From NCBI GenBank assembly GCA_949316235.1, contig OX438743.1:34999242-35063241 (forward strand): 64,000 nt of DNA, given 5' to 3'. This DNA is from Oegoconia quadripuncta. Taxonomy: Eukaryota > Arthropoda > Insecta > Lepidoptera > Autostichidae. The translations under genes and the position numbers were made by a program. Below are positions 9,317 through 19,768 of this stretch, in pieces (the stretch's first letter is position 1; the number at the start of each line of letters is the position of its first letter). The notes beneath the pieces are model-generated. The model saw only the letters and a program-made list of their open reading frames with translations. It was not told the DNA's origin and did no database searches.

Positions 9317-10730
9317 ATAGAAATATTATAAAAAAGTTATTTTTATAAACAAATTTGCCGTTTGGAATATCACGTGTTCAATACTAATAAGTTAGGACAG
9401 CTCTACATTTATAATAATAATACACTTTATTTTGTTTCACCTAGTAAGTTGCAAATTAGAAAGAGAAGCAAGATAAAAGAATAAGGAAACTAATTTAATC
9501 GCCTGTTTTGCCGACGTGGCCAACCTCGGAGCGCAGTGCCAAGTATAATTACTTAATTACTCAGCCTGCAATTAGATGACTTGTTCCTTCTACCGAAATT
9601 TTAATTGTGCTGTTTACACAGATAACTTATAATATCTTTTTGAGGTTAATTGTATGAGTTCTTGTTTATTATTCCCTGTATTTTTTCTGAAGGTTAAGGA
9701 TGTCTTTCGGGAGTTTCCGGCATGTATATGTTGTAGGCAGATGGTTAACAACTGTCCTATAATGTATGGTGGACATTTTCTGCATTATAGAAAAACGTGT
9801 TGCTCAGAACTTGAGCACTTGAGCACAGTTTTCATACATTACAATTTGCCTAGGCATACCACTAAATGGCTAATCTGCGTCTGCCTGCGACATAATATTC
9901 TGTACAGTCAGTATCCAGATTCTATTAGCCGTCAAAGTGATCAAATATAACGTACCACTTATGAAAAAGCATTTCAACGACTTTTTCATACATTTAGCCC
10001 GATATGAAACAAAGAAAAAACCAATCGAACTAATACCTATTATCAATGTGAAACTTTGGATGTTAAATCACGACAAAATGGATGATTAGGACATACAATA
10101 CTTTTACACCGTTTATACCGCGGGATAAATAAAATGTGTATATAAATGAGTTCCAAGCGAGTAAACCCGTGGGTAAATAGTAGTTTCTTAAAATGCTATG
10201 TAAGTTAACGTATCATAGCCGGCAGTAAATTGACATGTCTTGTAGGAAGTTTAGAGGCATCAACATCGCTTGTTTGAAGTTTAAACGCATCAACTCTTGC
10301 AAAACGAATATACAAACACGTCAAATTATACAGTATAGACACCTTTTCTGCACTTATAATCAAACCCAGCAGGGCACTTATCAATGTGAAGATTTATGAG
10401 ATCTTGAATAAAGAAATCATGTGTCAAAATTACAAGGCGCAAGCGCCCGCGGTCTTTTATCATGCTTATTAAACGTGCGTTCGGCATTCATATTCACTTT
10501 GCTCTGAGAACTCGTCTCTTCACAATTTTTCCCTCTTTTGTCAGCATAAGGAGGCGTGGACGACCCACTAGAATGAATACAAGTCCTCGTGTAGGTCGCT
10601 TTCAATACGTATTCATGGGCATGACTTGAACAAAAATAGAGGCGTCTGTTATTTTTTACGGTAGTATATACGTAAGTGTACCAAGGTGCTATCTCTAGTA
10701 TTCAAATTTTATCAGTTCAGTGATGTGTTG
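9317..10730. other. Unassigned AT-rich sequence
   Basis: No gene recognised. The 98-codon plus frame 9654-9950 is cysteine-rich in translation but has no recognised motif, no repeat copy and no splice context; I do not call it. A short TACACTTTATTTTGTTTCAC near 9420 resembles a LINE tail. Confidence 0.4.
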
Positions 10731-11007
10731 TTTCGGCACGTAAAAACAATACATCCTAAAGTCTCTTCCCGTGGATGTCGTAAAGGCGACAATGGTACTT
10801 TCCACCAAAAAACATAAAGATTTACAAGGTTAACGGCGATGGGCTGACCCCCTGTCACGTGTGCATTTCTGTATATTTAGAAAAATGAATCGTGGATGTT
10901 GTTTCAAGCATCAAAGATTTTAATGTTTGAAACACCCAAATATTAATTTTTGGGATATCTCCGACCACCCCATTTGGGATATGTTTCGTGACGTTATGTA
11001 TGTATAA
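10731..11007 (+). repeat. Repeat family E, long copy
   Basis: Order of landmarks: CGGCACGTAAAAACAATACA, TCTTCCCGTGGATGTCGTAA, TTTCCACCAAAAAACATA, ACGGCGATGGGCTGACC, GTCACGTGTGCATTT, TGGATGTTGTTTCAAGCAT, GGGATATCTCCGACCACCCC, and CGTGACGTTATGTATG. At least ten partial copies occur here in both orientations. It has no coding capacity; the class is unknown. Confidence 0.85.
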
Positions 11008-11220
11008 ATGTTATTACATTTAATTTCTTTTGGGATTTTATGTCTTGATCGTAACTGTACTTATATTACAGAGCGTAACAATCATAATTATCCACAAAGG
11101 CTTGTTTGTTCTTGTTAAGCTGTGCTTATAAGCTTATTTTTTAATAAATTGCAAAAAGGAAAACCGTCTTATAAAAGTCAATTTACAATTAAGTCTATTT
11201 CTTTTTGAACTTATCTACTA

Positions 11221-11469
11221 CTAGCTTTCGCCCGCAGTTTCACTTGCATTTAGAAAAACTTTATCCCGGATATACTTAATTTGTTTATAACGCGGGAACT
11301 ATTCACTTTATCGGGCTAATCGGGCTAAAAAATCCTATGACTTAATCCAGGGTATATTCTACCTACATACCAAATTTCATCCAAATCCGTTCATCGTTTC
11401 GCCGTGATTGAGCATCAAACATACAAACATCCAATCTTTCGCATTTATAATGTTAGTTAATTAATTAGA
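11221..11469 (-). mobile_element. Helitron-like element HelA
   Basis: Plus strand starts CTAGCTTTCGCCCGCAG and includes CAGGGTATATTCTACC and TTCATCCAAATCCGTTCATC before a TTTATAATGTTAGTTAA-type end. The 3' CTAG end is preserved. A family E copy begins almost immediately after it. Confidence 0.75.
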
Positions 11470-11471
11470 TA

Positions 11472-11744
11472 TACATAATATCACGACCTTTTTGCCAAAC
11501 AAGTGTTCAGAGATATCTCAAAGATAAAAGATTTGGGTGTACCAAACATTAAAAGTTTAATGCTTGAAGAAACAACATCCACGGACCACCTTTCGAAATA
11601 TAGAAAAATGAACACGTGATAGGGGGTGAGCCCATCGCGGTTAAATATGCATATCTATAGACGTTTTATGGTGGAAAGTCCTACAGTCGCATTTTACGAC
11701 GCGTTGATTCTATTCTTTTTATGTGCTGAGATCATACAGTACAC
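11472..11744 (-). repeat. Repeat family E, long copy
   Basis: Minus-strand copy with ATCACGACCTT, GAAACAACATCCACGGA, ACGTGATAGGGGGTGAGC, GGTGGAAAGTCCTACAGTCG and ATTCTTTTTATGTGCTGAG. The 77-codon plus frame over it is a shadow. Confidence 0.8.
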
Positions 11745-11771
11745 CATTTATTATATCATTAAAATTTTTAA

Positions 11772-11862
11772 AGCTACTGCTTGTTCAAAAGGCAATTTTC
11801 CCTTGAGAAGAACAAGCAAGAAACTCGAGAGGTCGCTCTTTTTGAAAAAAAGGTTTTAATTT
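11772..11862 (-). mobile_element. LINE 3' UTR fragment (same family as 18.1 kb)
   Basis: Reverse complement of the block at 18129-18202: shared signatures are AAAGAGCNACC, TTTCTTGCTTGYTCTTCTC and an AAAAAAGGTTTTAA segment. At 18.1 kb this lies just downstream of a LINE C-terminal remnant, so it is most likely that element's 3' UTR. Confidence 0.6.
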
Positions 11863-12012
11863 TACAAAGTTATTAATTTTTAATTAAATTACATAAAACA
11901 ACAAATAAATAAATCAAATAAACAATTCACAAATTCAAACGGCCACAATATTTCTTTTTATACAAAGCCCGACTAGTATAGTCACGTAAAAATCTTATAT
12001 TTGCCTTGATAG

Positions 12013-12213
12013 GTAGAGTCGACAAAGTCATACAACAAAGGTTTAATGTCAATTGGTTGTTAGAATGATAAGCACCATCTTCGTACGCAAGTCCAATTTA
12101 ACAATTGAGCACTGCTGTAGAGTCGACAAAGAAAGTCATATAACAAAGGTTCAATGTCAATTGGATGTTATACAATGATAAGGACCATTTTCGTATGCAA
12201 GTTCAACCTAACT
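12013..12213. repeat. Two-unit tandem duplication, about 104-bp period
   Basis: Unit 1 begins GTAGAGTCGACAAAGTCATA at 12013 and unit 2 with nearly the same text at 12117. Shared order: CAACAAAGGTT(T/C)AATGTCAATTGG, ATGATAAG(C/G)ACCAT, TTCGTA(C/T)GCAAGT. Units differ by scattered substitutions and small indels, so the duplication is not recent. Confidence 0.85.
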
Positions 12214-12667
12214 GTATAATGCATGACGTTGCGGGTACGGAGCGGTGGCATCATTTGTACTTGTGGTCTGTAAGTATTTGAATTATTTAAAGTAGACAAT
12301 TTTCTATATATTTTAAAAAATCGTACATCTTTTTATAACCAAAATAGATTACAATGTAAAGTTACCAGCATAACACCATGGTTTCTTTTCTAGTGACGTA
12401 TTTAATTTGCCTTTAGATTGGTAACACGGTAAACGAATTATATACGTTAACCACTTACATTGTCAATATCTAGAATATTTTATGGAAGCTCATAAAGCAC
12501 TTTTTGGATCAGCTCTATTTATATACACAATGGAAACTATAACAAAAGTGTTGATTTATACTATGATGCTAGTAATAATTAAGTATAATAATTAAGTTGC
12601 AAGGTTAGATTTTGATGTGTAACTGTTAATTATACAAGTATTGGGAGGTTATAATTATGATGATATA
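12214..12667. other. Unassigned AT-rich sequence
   Basis: Nothing recognised. Confidence 0.4.
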
Positions 12668-12824
12668 TACATACATCACAACCTTTATCCCAAATGAGGT
12701 GGTCCGAGATATCCCAAACATAAGCATTTGGATGTTAAAATTGTAATGCTTGAAACAACATCCACGGTTCACCTTCATACATTGCTTATCGCCGTTGAAA
12801 CCTGCAGATTTATATGATGTTTGG
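12668..12824 (-). repeat. Repeat family E copy
   Basis: ATCACAACCTTTATCCCAAA, GTGGTCCGAGATATCCCAAA, TTGAAACAACATCCACGG and a shortened centre. A 79-codon minus frame coincides with it and is not a gene. Confidence 0.75.
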
Positions 12825-13017
12825 TGTACCCCGGGAAGGTCGCCAAGAGGAACCAGGGACAGCAATTAAAAGAAATACAACTCGATTTCACGTGTATAAT
12901 GCTTCCCAAATTAATAGTGCAATCACTTATAATATAATATAAACATACATATTAATTAACCATTACAGTAAGAAAGGTTGATGTGCGTCATCTATGTATG
13001 GCTATACCTTACTCGCT

Positions 13018-13062
13018 CGACATCCATGGGAAGAGACGGGTTAGTTCTATTCTTAGAGCTGC
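13018..13062 (-). repeat. Repeat family E terminal fragment
   Basis: CATCCATGGGAAGAGACGGG plus TCTATTCTTAG matches the other terminal block of family E. Confidence 0.45.
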
Positions 13063-13085
13063 AATATTAATATTATAATATAAAG

Positions 13086-13612
13086 CTGCAATATCTTCGG
13101 AACGCCTAATTTCATTTTTATCAAACATGGCTAATAACCTGTCCTCTTGTTTATCATTTAATATAAAAAGAACCGTTCTCAAATACCATTGTACTTATAA
13201 AACCGTACTCAATTAGGCATGTACCATTGTACTGTGAATGCAAAAAATCTGCAAATTTGTAACCCAAACTTACACGCAATAAATTCATGTCATTCCATTT
13301 CATTACTGACATCATTATCCTCTTATCAGCCACATACGTTCACCACTGAAAACAGGCCTCCCTCATAAAATTCCAGAGTGAGTGGTTGGAAGCGGCCTGC
13401 TTCCACCTTGTGAGTGGACATCCTAAGCTGGCCTTGCTGGTGGTCTCCATCGGAGAACTTTAGTGCCCCACCAACCATCAGTTCTTCGAGCTATGTGCCC
13501 TGCCCACTGCCGCTTCAACTTGCTAATCCACTGGTCTATGTCAGTGACTTTCGTTCACCTATATTACTGAGATACACCTGGACAAAGACTAGACACACAT
13601 CATGCATGCATA
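13086..13612 (+). repeat. Repeat family H copy interrupted by other DNA
   Basis: The first half (CTGCAATATCTTCGGAACGC, TTATCAAACATGGCTAA, AAACCGTACTCAA) ends near 13215. The second half resumes at about 13563 with TACTGAGATACACC and GACAAAGACTAGACACAC. The compact copy at 63.75-63.95 kb shows the two halves belong together. The intervening ~350 bp contains an RTE 3' end. Confidence 0.7.
13310..13562 (-). pseudogene. RTE LINE C-terminal fragment inside family H copy
   Basis: On the minus strand, translation gives DQWISKLKRQWAGHIARRT then KVLRWRPP, a conserved block of the RTE C-terminus also seen degraded at 3.7 kb. It continues to a GGAGGCCTGTTTTCAGTGG segment typical of the RTE 3' end, but a stop interrupts the frame. 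About 80 C-terminal codons remain recognisable. Confidence 0.75.
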
Positions 13613-14098
13613 TGGTCCTTTCGAAAAACTTCACACCTGGCCATGTAACGTGTGCATTTTTACATAAATAGTTTCTTGGACGGGTGTTTCTGTGCCAATA
13701 TGATTCGGATATTATGTTAAATTAGTAATAATAATTTGAGAACAATTAAATTCACTCGCACAATCACACATAAGTATTGAAAATTTACCAAATACCTATA
13801 TGATACCTTCTCGTGTCTAGCTTTTTATGGTTTATCACTTACAGTTGTTTTTGAATTGATTTTAGATATAGATTTTTGTTTTTGTTTACTTTTAGTTAAT
13901 GTTTAAATTTATTCATAGAATAATAGTAATTAATTCCTTGGTGGCAGCAACTACTCTACTTGGGGGGGACTGAAAATCAGCAAATCTGCTGAGTCCTTAC
14001 CTGTTCATCACAGTTTGACCTAATTTATTATCAATTAATTACTTGTTAAATTAACTTTGTGGTGAATAAATACCTTTTAATTATTTATTATTTATTTA
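13613..14098. other. Unassigned AT-rich sequence
   Basis: No gene. An ACTTGGGGGGGAC stretch near 13957 is a low-complexity oddity only. Confidence 0.4.
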
Positions 14099-14155
14099 TA
14101 ACGCCGTCAAATACGTAATACCCGTTGTTTTTCGTCGGGCGTTAAAAAGGCACCG
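14099..14155 (+). repeat. Family H terminal fragment
   Basis: CGCCGTCAAATACGTAATAC and TTTTTCGTCGGGCGTTAAAA match the 3' end of family H. Confidence 0.65.
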
Positions 14156-14354
14156 CCGAAACAACAAGATATTCAGCTGGATTATATCTCCAAATCCTGG
14201 AATATCTACGGCACCCCATGTTGGATAATTATCCGGGGGAACGCTTGTTACCCGTTATTATCCGATTAGCTTAATGCACAATTATTTCAGAGGAAATTTT
14301 AATTACGTTGTATTACTGGCAGTTTCGTGTAAGCTAAACAAAACAAACTCGGGG

Positions 14355-14490
14355 TATTACACAGTGGGCACGCCAACGATTTCTACTGGCTTTAACCACT
14401 GACACAGAGGTGTTAAAAGTTTGGTGCCTATGTCTGTCTGTGGCATTGTATCGCAGTATAGATTGAACCCATTTGATAACGGTTTTTTAG
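14355..14490 (-). mobile_element. Fragment of a GTCTGTCTGTGGCAT-containing repeat
   Basis: ATGTCTGTCTGTGGCATTGT with nearby GATAACGGTTTTTTAGGAT resembles the body of a common lepidopteran Helitron-like repeat as I remember it. No second copy in this window confirms it and orientation is uncertain. The 69-codon minus frame is incidental. Confidence 0.35.
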
Positions 14491-14524
14491 GATTCCGTAG
14501 TCTGCAAGGAAGGAAGTAAGTAGG

Positions 14525-14857
14525 TTTTTTTGTATGCACCACAGGTTGATACTTGACCTCAATCACACTTGATGTTAAATGAAGATGAGGTCGAAGGTGG
14601 AAGCGTACTGACCCGGAAACCCCAACTTATTTGGGGGGACTGGCTATCTTATCTCTGACAACCGGAACACAACAATGCTATTAACATTGCTGCTTGGCGG
14701 CAGATTTAAATAAGACGGTGGTAGCTAGCCAGGCGGACATTTAAAATGTCCAACCACCAACCGAACCGAGTACTTAATCATGTACCCCGCTGGGGATCGA
14801 ACCCGCGACCTCCGAATCGCAAATCCAATGTTGTTTAGATTGAGCCACGGAGGCGGT
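14525..14857 (-). mobile_element. tRNA-derived SINE (SINE-3), full length
   Basis: Minus strand begins CCGCCTCCGTGGCTCAATC (A-box region) and GGTCGCGGGTTCGATCCCCA (B box), as in a tRNA gene. A ~200-base body follows (GTGGTTGGACATTTTAAATG, CTGCCGCCAAGCAGCAATG), then the tail CTTCGACCTCATCTTCATTT, CATCAAGTGTGATTGAGGTC and a T/A run. Other copies are at 22.9, 43.8 and 57.8 kb. Confidence 0.9.
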
Positions 14858-14930
14858 TTTACAAGTTATCGAGTAATAGTCGAAAAACACATGTACATTC
14901 CGTTAAAAATTAGTTGAAAAGAAAATATAT

Positions 14931-15100
14931 AGATAGGCTCACCCTCTGTCACGTGTACATTTTCTGTAGGTATATTACGTAAAGTGAATCGTGGAGGTTG
15001 TTTCAAGCATTAAACTCTTAATTTTTGGAACACCCAGACACTAATGTTTGGGATATCTCTGACCACGCCATTTAGGATAAAGGTCGTGACGTTATATGTG
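14931..15100 (+). repeat. Repeat family E, 3' half
   Basis: GGCTCACCCTCTGTCACGTG, TTGTTTCAAGCATTAAACTC, GGGATATCTCTGACCACGCC and GATAAAGGTCGTGACGTTAT in family order. Confidence 0.8.
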
Positions 15101-16023
15101 ATATGCAGATATGCAATTCCAATTTAACAGCCAAAAGAGCACTATTCAAATACCTAGTTATACACATAGTACTAACTAGATTAACGCATTGACCCAAAAA
15201 CCCCTTTGATCAATGCGCAAGGCAGGAAATTACCAATCGGTAATCGCTGAAACTGTTGCCATATCAGACACTTTTCGTTGGTTTTGACCATTTTTCTATT
15301 TATGTCATGAATATGTCACAGTAGTCAAATATGACATGTTATTAATTTCGATCAGACGGCTCGTTAATTTACTTATAAATTGAAAATTCTCCAGAGAATA
15401 TGACAATACTGTGTTCTATTGTTCTATCTAATTGTGTTCTATCTGCTGTCTGTCTGTCTGCTATAATAGATTGTATGTCTATGGTAAACTTGTAACCACG
15501 TGTCAAGCCCAATATAGAATTCCCGCGGCACAACGTTCAACACTTTTATCTTATCAATCGGCCGCTAAATATCGCCATAACCATTGACTGTTATACGTCA
15601 GAGACCTGTTCCTCCGGGCCGGGTATATCGGCAGTAATGACGTCATATCCGCCCTATGGACGACCGACGATGAACTACCTCCTGCGGCGACCATCCTTTC
15701 TATATTGACAATATTTATCAATTGGTTGGTTAACTTCGGTTTTGTGTTCCTGTCTTATACTATTAGAATGTTATCGGATTGTTTGAGTTATGTTCATATG
15801 TAACTATTTTTTTATAACGGCCGGGTGTTAATAATTTCTAAAAGTAATTGCGTGATTACCTAACTTCGTCTACTTTGAAATGATGATCACTATTAGATTT
15901 CATTATGTGAGCCTTTATTTCTTTTAAATTTACTTTTCAGTTCGCTCCTTTGAACTTTGAATTTTTAATAACACGACGGTATTTACTCAAATGATACCGT
16001 TAAATTATCTCCTTCACAGAGTA
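15101..16023. other. Unassigned; contains a CRE-like palindrome
   Basis: No gene. A relatively GC-rich patch (15510-15700) includes TGACGTCA at 15638-15645, a perfect CREB/ATF-type site, and TATACGTCAG nearby. A CTGTCTGTCTGTCTG microsatellite lies near 15450. Function cannot be inferred from one site. Confidence 0.35.
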
Positions 16024-16256
16024 TCTAACTAATATTATACATACGAAAGTTTGGATGTTTGTTAGTTTGTTTGTTGCTCAATCACGGCGAAACGGATGAA
16101 CGGATTTGGATGAAATTTGGTATATAGATAGAACATATCCTAGATTAAAACATGGAATATTTTTTATCTCGATAAAGTGAGTAGGTCCCACGGGATAAAC
16201 AAATTTCCGCGATAAAGTTATTCTACGCAGGCGAAGCCGCGGGCGGAAAGCTCGTC
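16024..16256 (+). mobile_element. Helitron-like element HelA
   Basis: Starts A|TCTAACTAATATTATACAT and ends GCGGGCGGAAAGCTCGT (CTAG changed to CTCG). The centre has ACGGCGAAACGGATGAACGG, TTTGGATGAAATTTGG and CACGGGATAAACAAATTTCC. About 232 bp, non-coding. Overlapping frames are shadows. Confidence 0.8.
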
Positions 16257-17040
16257 TCAAATTTATGGCGGTGCATGACAAACGGACTCCGAGGTGGTTC
16301 CATAACTCCCATTTTGTAATTTCGGTACAAAACTCTTTAAAAAAATCGAAATCAATTTACGACTGTCGAGAGTAGTGGTATCAACTATGTACATAGAATA
16401 CCTACGCATTGAAAAACAATAACCTCCACCTTTGAAATTAAGTTTAAATTGATTTTATTGTAATTATGTAAATTTTACGAAATACTTACTATAAAGTTTA
16501 CCAACAAACAAAACCTTTTCTTTATTGCTATTTTGTTATAACAATAACTATAAACCGTCAATGTGGAATTGCAGCTTCAAAGAACCGTCGAACTAAATAT
16601 TGAATAAATTTAATAAATCAAATCTTATTATAACTAAATTTAAGTTGAAAAGAACTAAATTTCCGTTGTCAGGGCCAAACGCGGGCCATTTCATTTGTCA
16701 GAGCGATTTTAGATTAGGGCATTATAGCCTGTCTTCGTAGAAATTTTGGTTTCCGTCAATTGTTAGGTCCCTCCGAAACGAAATCACTTGTTAAGCTCGC
16801 CGAAACAGAATCACTTTTGCGCCACTTTTGATCCGTTCATTCAATATCCGCTTACAGTTCAGCGATTTTGTCTCTTATGGTCTTATTCTATAGATGTTTA
16901 TACGAACCGAGCGTAATACGTTCAGAAACGAGCCTTTCATGCGATTTCAATCGGACGACGTGTCACTTAGAGATAAGTGTAAAGTTTTCGGCACAGGTCA
17001 TTCTTGGAAATGTAATATATAATCCAGTATGGATACACTT
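16257..17040. other. Unassigned sequence with a small internal duplication
   Basis: No gene. At 16776-16822 CCGAAACGAAATCACTT and CCGAAACAGAATCACTT recur 27 bases apart. The rest is AT-rich. Confidence 0.4.
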
Positions 17041-17367
17041 TTAACTTCCTATTTAATAAACCATTCTCAAGATTGAGAACAGCTTTGTGACTGCTCTCAA
17101 GTAAACGTGTTGATTAATAAACCTAACTTGAGACCTGACAAGCACGTGCACACTCAAGCAGCACTCACTCACTTAATAACGAAACTCAAGACTATCATTC
17201 CTTCGCCGCTGAGGCGTATACTTCAGAAGTGATCTCAGCTGAGTAAACCTCAAGATAGGTTTATAAATTAGCACAGAGCTTGAGATAGCGTCAACTTCTT
17301 AAGACGCATCTCGGGTGATACAGCCTCAAGACTTGTATTGAGATTGGTTTATTAATACGGGCCTTAA
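17041..17367. mobile_element. TTAA-flanked MITE (piggyBac-like candidate)
   Basis: TTAA at 17041-17044 and 17364-17367 flank 319 bp whose ends are inverted: ATTTAATAAACCATTCTCAA on the left and, reverse-complemented, ATTAATAAACCAATCTCAAT on the right. TTAA duplication is the hallmark of piggyBac-type insertion. The interior is non-coding and has many TCAAG/CTTGAG motifs. TTAA is common in AT-rich DNA, so the class is inferred. Confidence 0.6.
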
Positions 17368-17829
17368 GTCGTTACTGTCAGTGATAGAATAAAAATGTTT
17401 TCTGACAAATCGGTAGCTTACTTTGGATATAGTATAGGTATTTAGTAATAAAACATAGACTATTAGATTAAAGTAGCCGCTGTGAATTTCATTGCGTCGG
17501 AGAATATACTTCTCTTTTATGAAAATTTTCACCGAGGGCAATATCACCACGCAATAAACTATTTTTAGAAAATTGTTTGAGTAGATCGAGAGTAGATCTT
17601 AGCATCTTCTACAACGCAATGAATTTCACAGTGGTAGGTTTTTTAACTAAATACCTATATTATACCTAAAGCAAGCTACGGAATAGTTAGAAAAAAAAAA
17701 TTCTATTACTGATGGGTACTCCATCGTTCTACAAAAAATCAGGAACTTTTAAGATTATAGCAAGTTACACCACAAAAATTACGTATTTTTACTGGACTAA
17801 TATTATGCCCAAAAACATACCATTGTTTA
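17368..17829. other. Unassigned AT-rich sequence
   Basis: Contains the inverted pair GCTGTGAATTTCATTGCGT (17478-17496) and ACGCAATGAATTTCACAG (17612-17629), a weak foldback of about 150 bp without clear borders. Confidence 0.4.
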
Positions 17830-18250
17830 AGAAAAACAAAGATAAACCTGATGTCAATATAGAAATAAACATAAACTTACAGGTCACGTAAGCTGACTTC
17901 GCAAAAACAATAATTCATTCAGAGGGCCTATATACCTTTTTCAATAAGGTTGACGTTTATATACGAAAGATACCTGCCTTGTTAATAAATTTACAGATAC
18001 AAATAGAAACTTATACCTATTATAAAATACTACAAGCTATTTGAATGATAATCGTACATGCACATAAACAGCTCGTTCGTATGACAGGATATTTTACAAT
18101 TTAAAATGACATAAATTATTCTGTTCTTGTAATAGTTTTTAAAACCTTTTTTAAAAGAGCAACCCTTCAAATTTCTTGCTTGCTCTTCTCCGGGGAAATT
18201 GTCTGTTAACCAAGCGGCAGCTTAAACAATGTAAAATCTGACTATATCAG
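17830..18250 (+). pseudogene. Jockey/CR1-group LINE, C-terminal and 3' UTR relic
   Basis: Sequence at 17868-17985 aligns with 59988-60105: both carry ATAAACTT(A/C)CAGGTCACGTAAG, AGT/ATTCATTCAGAGGGC and TTTTTCAATAAGGTT. At 59-60 kb that block is the C-terminal end of an RT-encoding element. The copy here continues into a 3' UTR block (AAAAGAGCAACCCTTCAAAT, TTGCTTGCTCTTCTCCGGGG) shared with 11.8 kb. Multiple stops; no function expected. Confidence 0.7.
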
Positions 18251-18949
18251 GAGTAGCAACCTACATATTATTTTTTTTTTAATTTAACTGACATTTGGAT
18301 ACGATGGTTAAATGTGAGTAGATATAGGCAGGTATATGATATTGTACAACCTTTCAGTTATTCTAAATCAATGTTTTTAGCTATTTAATGACCAAATAAC
18401 CTACACTGTGATAAGAGGTAAATATCTTGGAAATTCTGAAATCAAAAGAAAACGTGCCTTTTGTACACTATTGAGCGCGTCTACACGAGATCGCTGTACA
18501 TTGATGTTATTGTGATAAGATTGCAAAAGATATCTTTGTCAAAGGCTAAATGTACATCTACTTCGTATAGAATGTAGAGCGGGCAATTAGGGTGGGATCT
18601 AGTTTCGCCGCTTTCAAAGGAATATTCTTTTGTGTACACCAATCTAACGCTCAGTTTGAGTCTCACTCATACAATCGAAAAAAATGTAGGATTACGAAGC
18701 ATACCTACTTATAATTTATGCATATTATGTGACCCTATCGATGCCTCCCGCGCAAACCTCTGTTTCTATAATCTGTGGACCGACCGATTTCCATCAAATA
18801 TGTTTACTTACTAGCTATCTCGAAAATTACCAACTTTGAAACAAAGAGGACTGCATTGTATTTTTGAGCTACCATAGATACCATAATAATACGACTAAGA
18901 AACCGCCAAATACACAACCTCGTCAAAGTAGGGTTGTTCCATTTCATTA
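18251..18949. other. Unassigned AT-rich sequence
   Basis: Two short overlapping frames near 18.48-18.81 kb on opposite strands show no motif. Nothing else recognised. Confidence 0.4.
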
Positions 18950-19140
18950 CATGACAACTCATCCCATTTAATATTTTTTCTTAATTCATCCCATTTCTAT
19001 TCTTAACTCATCCCACGACTAAATTATTTTATTTTCCTAATTCATCCCATTTCTATTCTCAACTCATCCCACGACTGTAAATTATTATTTTTTCTTAACT
19101 CATCCCATTTCTACTTAACTCATCCCACGACTCTTAACTG
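18950..19140. repeat. Minisatellite of about 55-60 bp units rich in ATCCCA
   Basis: Three successive units start near 18978, 19033 and 19092 with the form TTCTTAA(T/C)TCATCCCATTTCTA then CTCATCCCACGACT and an AT spacer; a partial unit precedes them. Each unit carries two TCATCCCA words, so a ~30-bp sub-unit is likely ancestral. Confidence 0.85.
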
Positions 19141-19326
19141 TTTCATACGCTTGTATTTTTATAGAACGTATTTTGTACGGTCAGACAAAAAATAAATAGG
19201 GATAATATTATGAAATAAAATAAGCAGAAAAATGTAAGTAATGATATGTATTGTAATTAACATTAATATAAACCACTGTTATATCAAAAAATAAAAACAG
19301 TGCCATATTTGATGTTTTTGTCGCAG
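19141..19326. other. Unassigned, ends in splice-acceptor-like sequence
   Basis: AT-rich; the last bases, ATGTTTTTGTCGCAG, look like a polypyrimidine tract and AG acceptor for the candidate exon that follows. Confidence 0.3.
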
Positions 19327-19768
19327 AGACACGTTGAAAATGAGCAGAACTCATTCCTAATGATCTTTAATATCAAGACGGTGAATAGTCAAGTGCAAAG
19401 TAACATTTCGACACTCAATGTTGACGAGCTCACGTAGAAAGCTGCTCCATAAATCCCGCGAAGAGTTGGCAGGATGTCAAAATGGCGGAACAATTACGAT
19501 GTCATAAGGATTACACGTTGCCACGACATGTTTCACGTCGGTCCGACAAGTTCACTCCTCATTACATCGTCGCCGTGCCCGGGGTCTTTGTGTTTTATAT
19601 CCTATTCAATGTAAGATTGTGGAAGTTACGCATGAAGTTGAGGCACGGGTGGCTCGGAGATACAAGGAAAACAAATTGCTGTGAACTTGTTTTGTTATTC
19701 CGTTCTAAAAATTTACATTTATGCCATAAAGAAAACGGAACGACATTCAATGAAAGTTATGAATCAAG
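19327..19768 (+). CDS. Candidate 5' exon of an unknown gene (speculative)
   Basis: An acceptor-like TTTTTGTCGCAG ends at 19326 and a strong donor-like CAAG|GTAAGTG follows 19768. Between them a frame opens at 19482 (CAAAATGG, a good start context) and stays open to the donor, 95 codons plus two bases. The translation starts MAEQLRCHKDYTLPRH and has a short hydrophobic stretch (residues ~29-42, IVAVPGVFVFYILF), which could be a signal anchor. A second donor-like GTAAGA lies inside at 19610. I recognise no family, see no repeat match in the window, and found no partner exon. It may be chance. Confidence 0.2.

Noticed and set aside
9654..9950. 98-codon cysteine-containing frame
   Set aside because: No motif, splice context or second copy; length is within chance expectation for 64 kb.
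15638..15645. CRE site as a regulatory call
   Set aside because: A single 8-mer is expected by chance about once in 64 kb; noted but not called a regulatory element.
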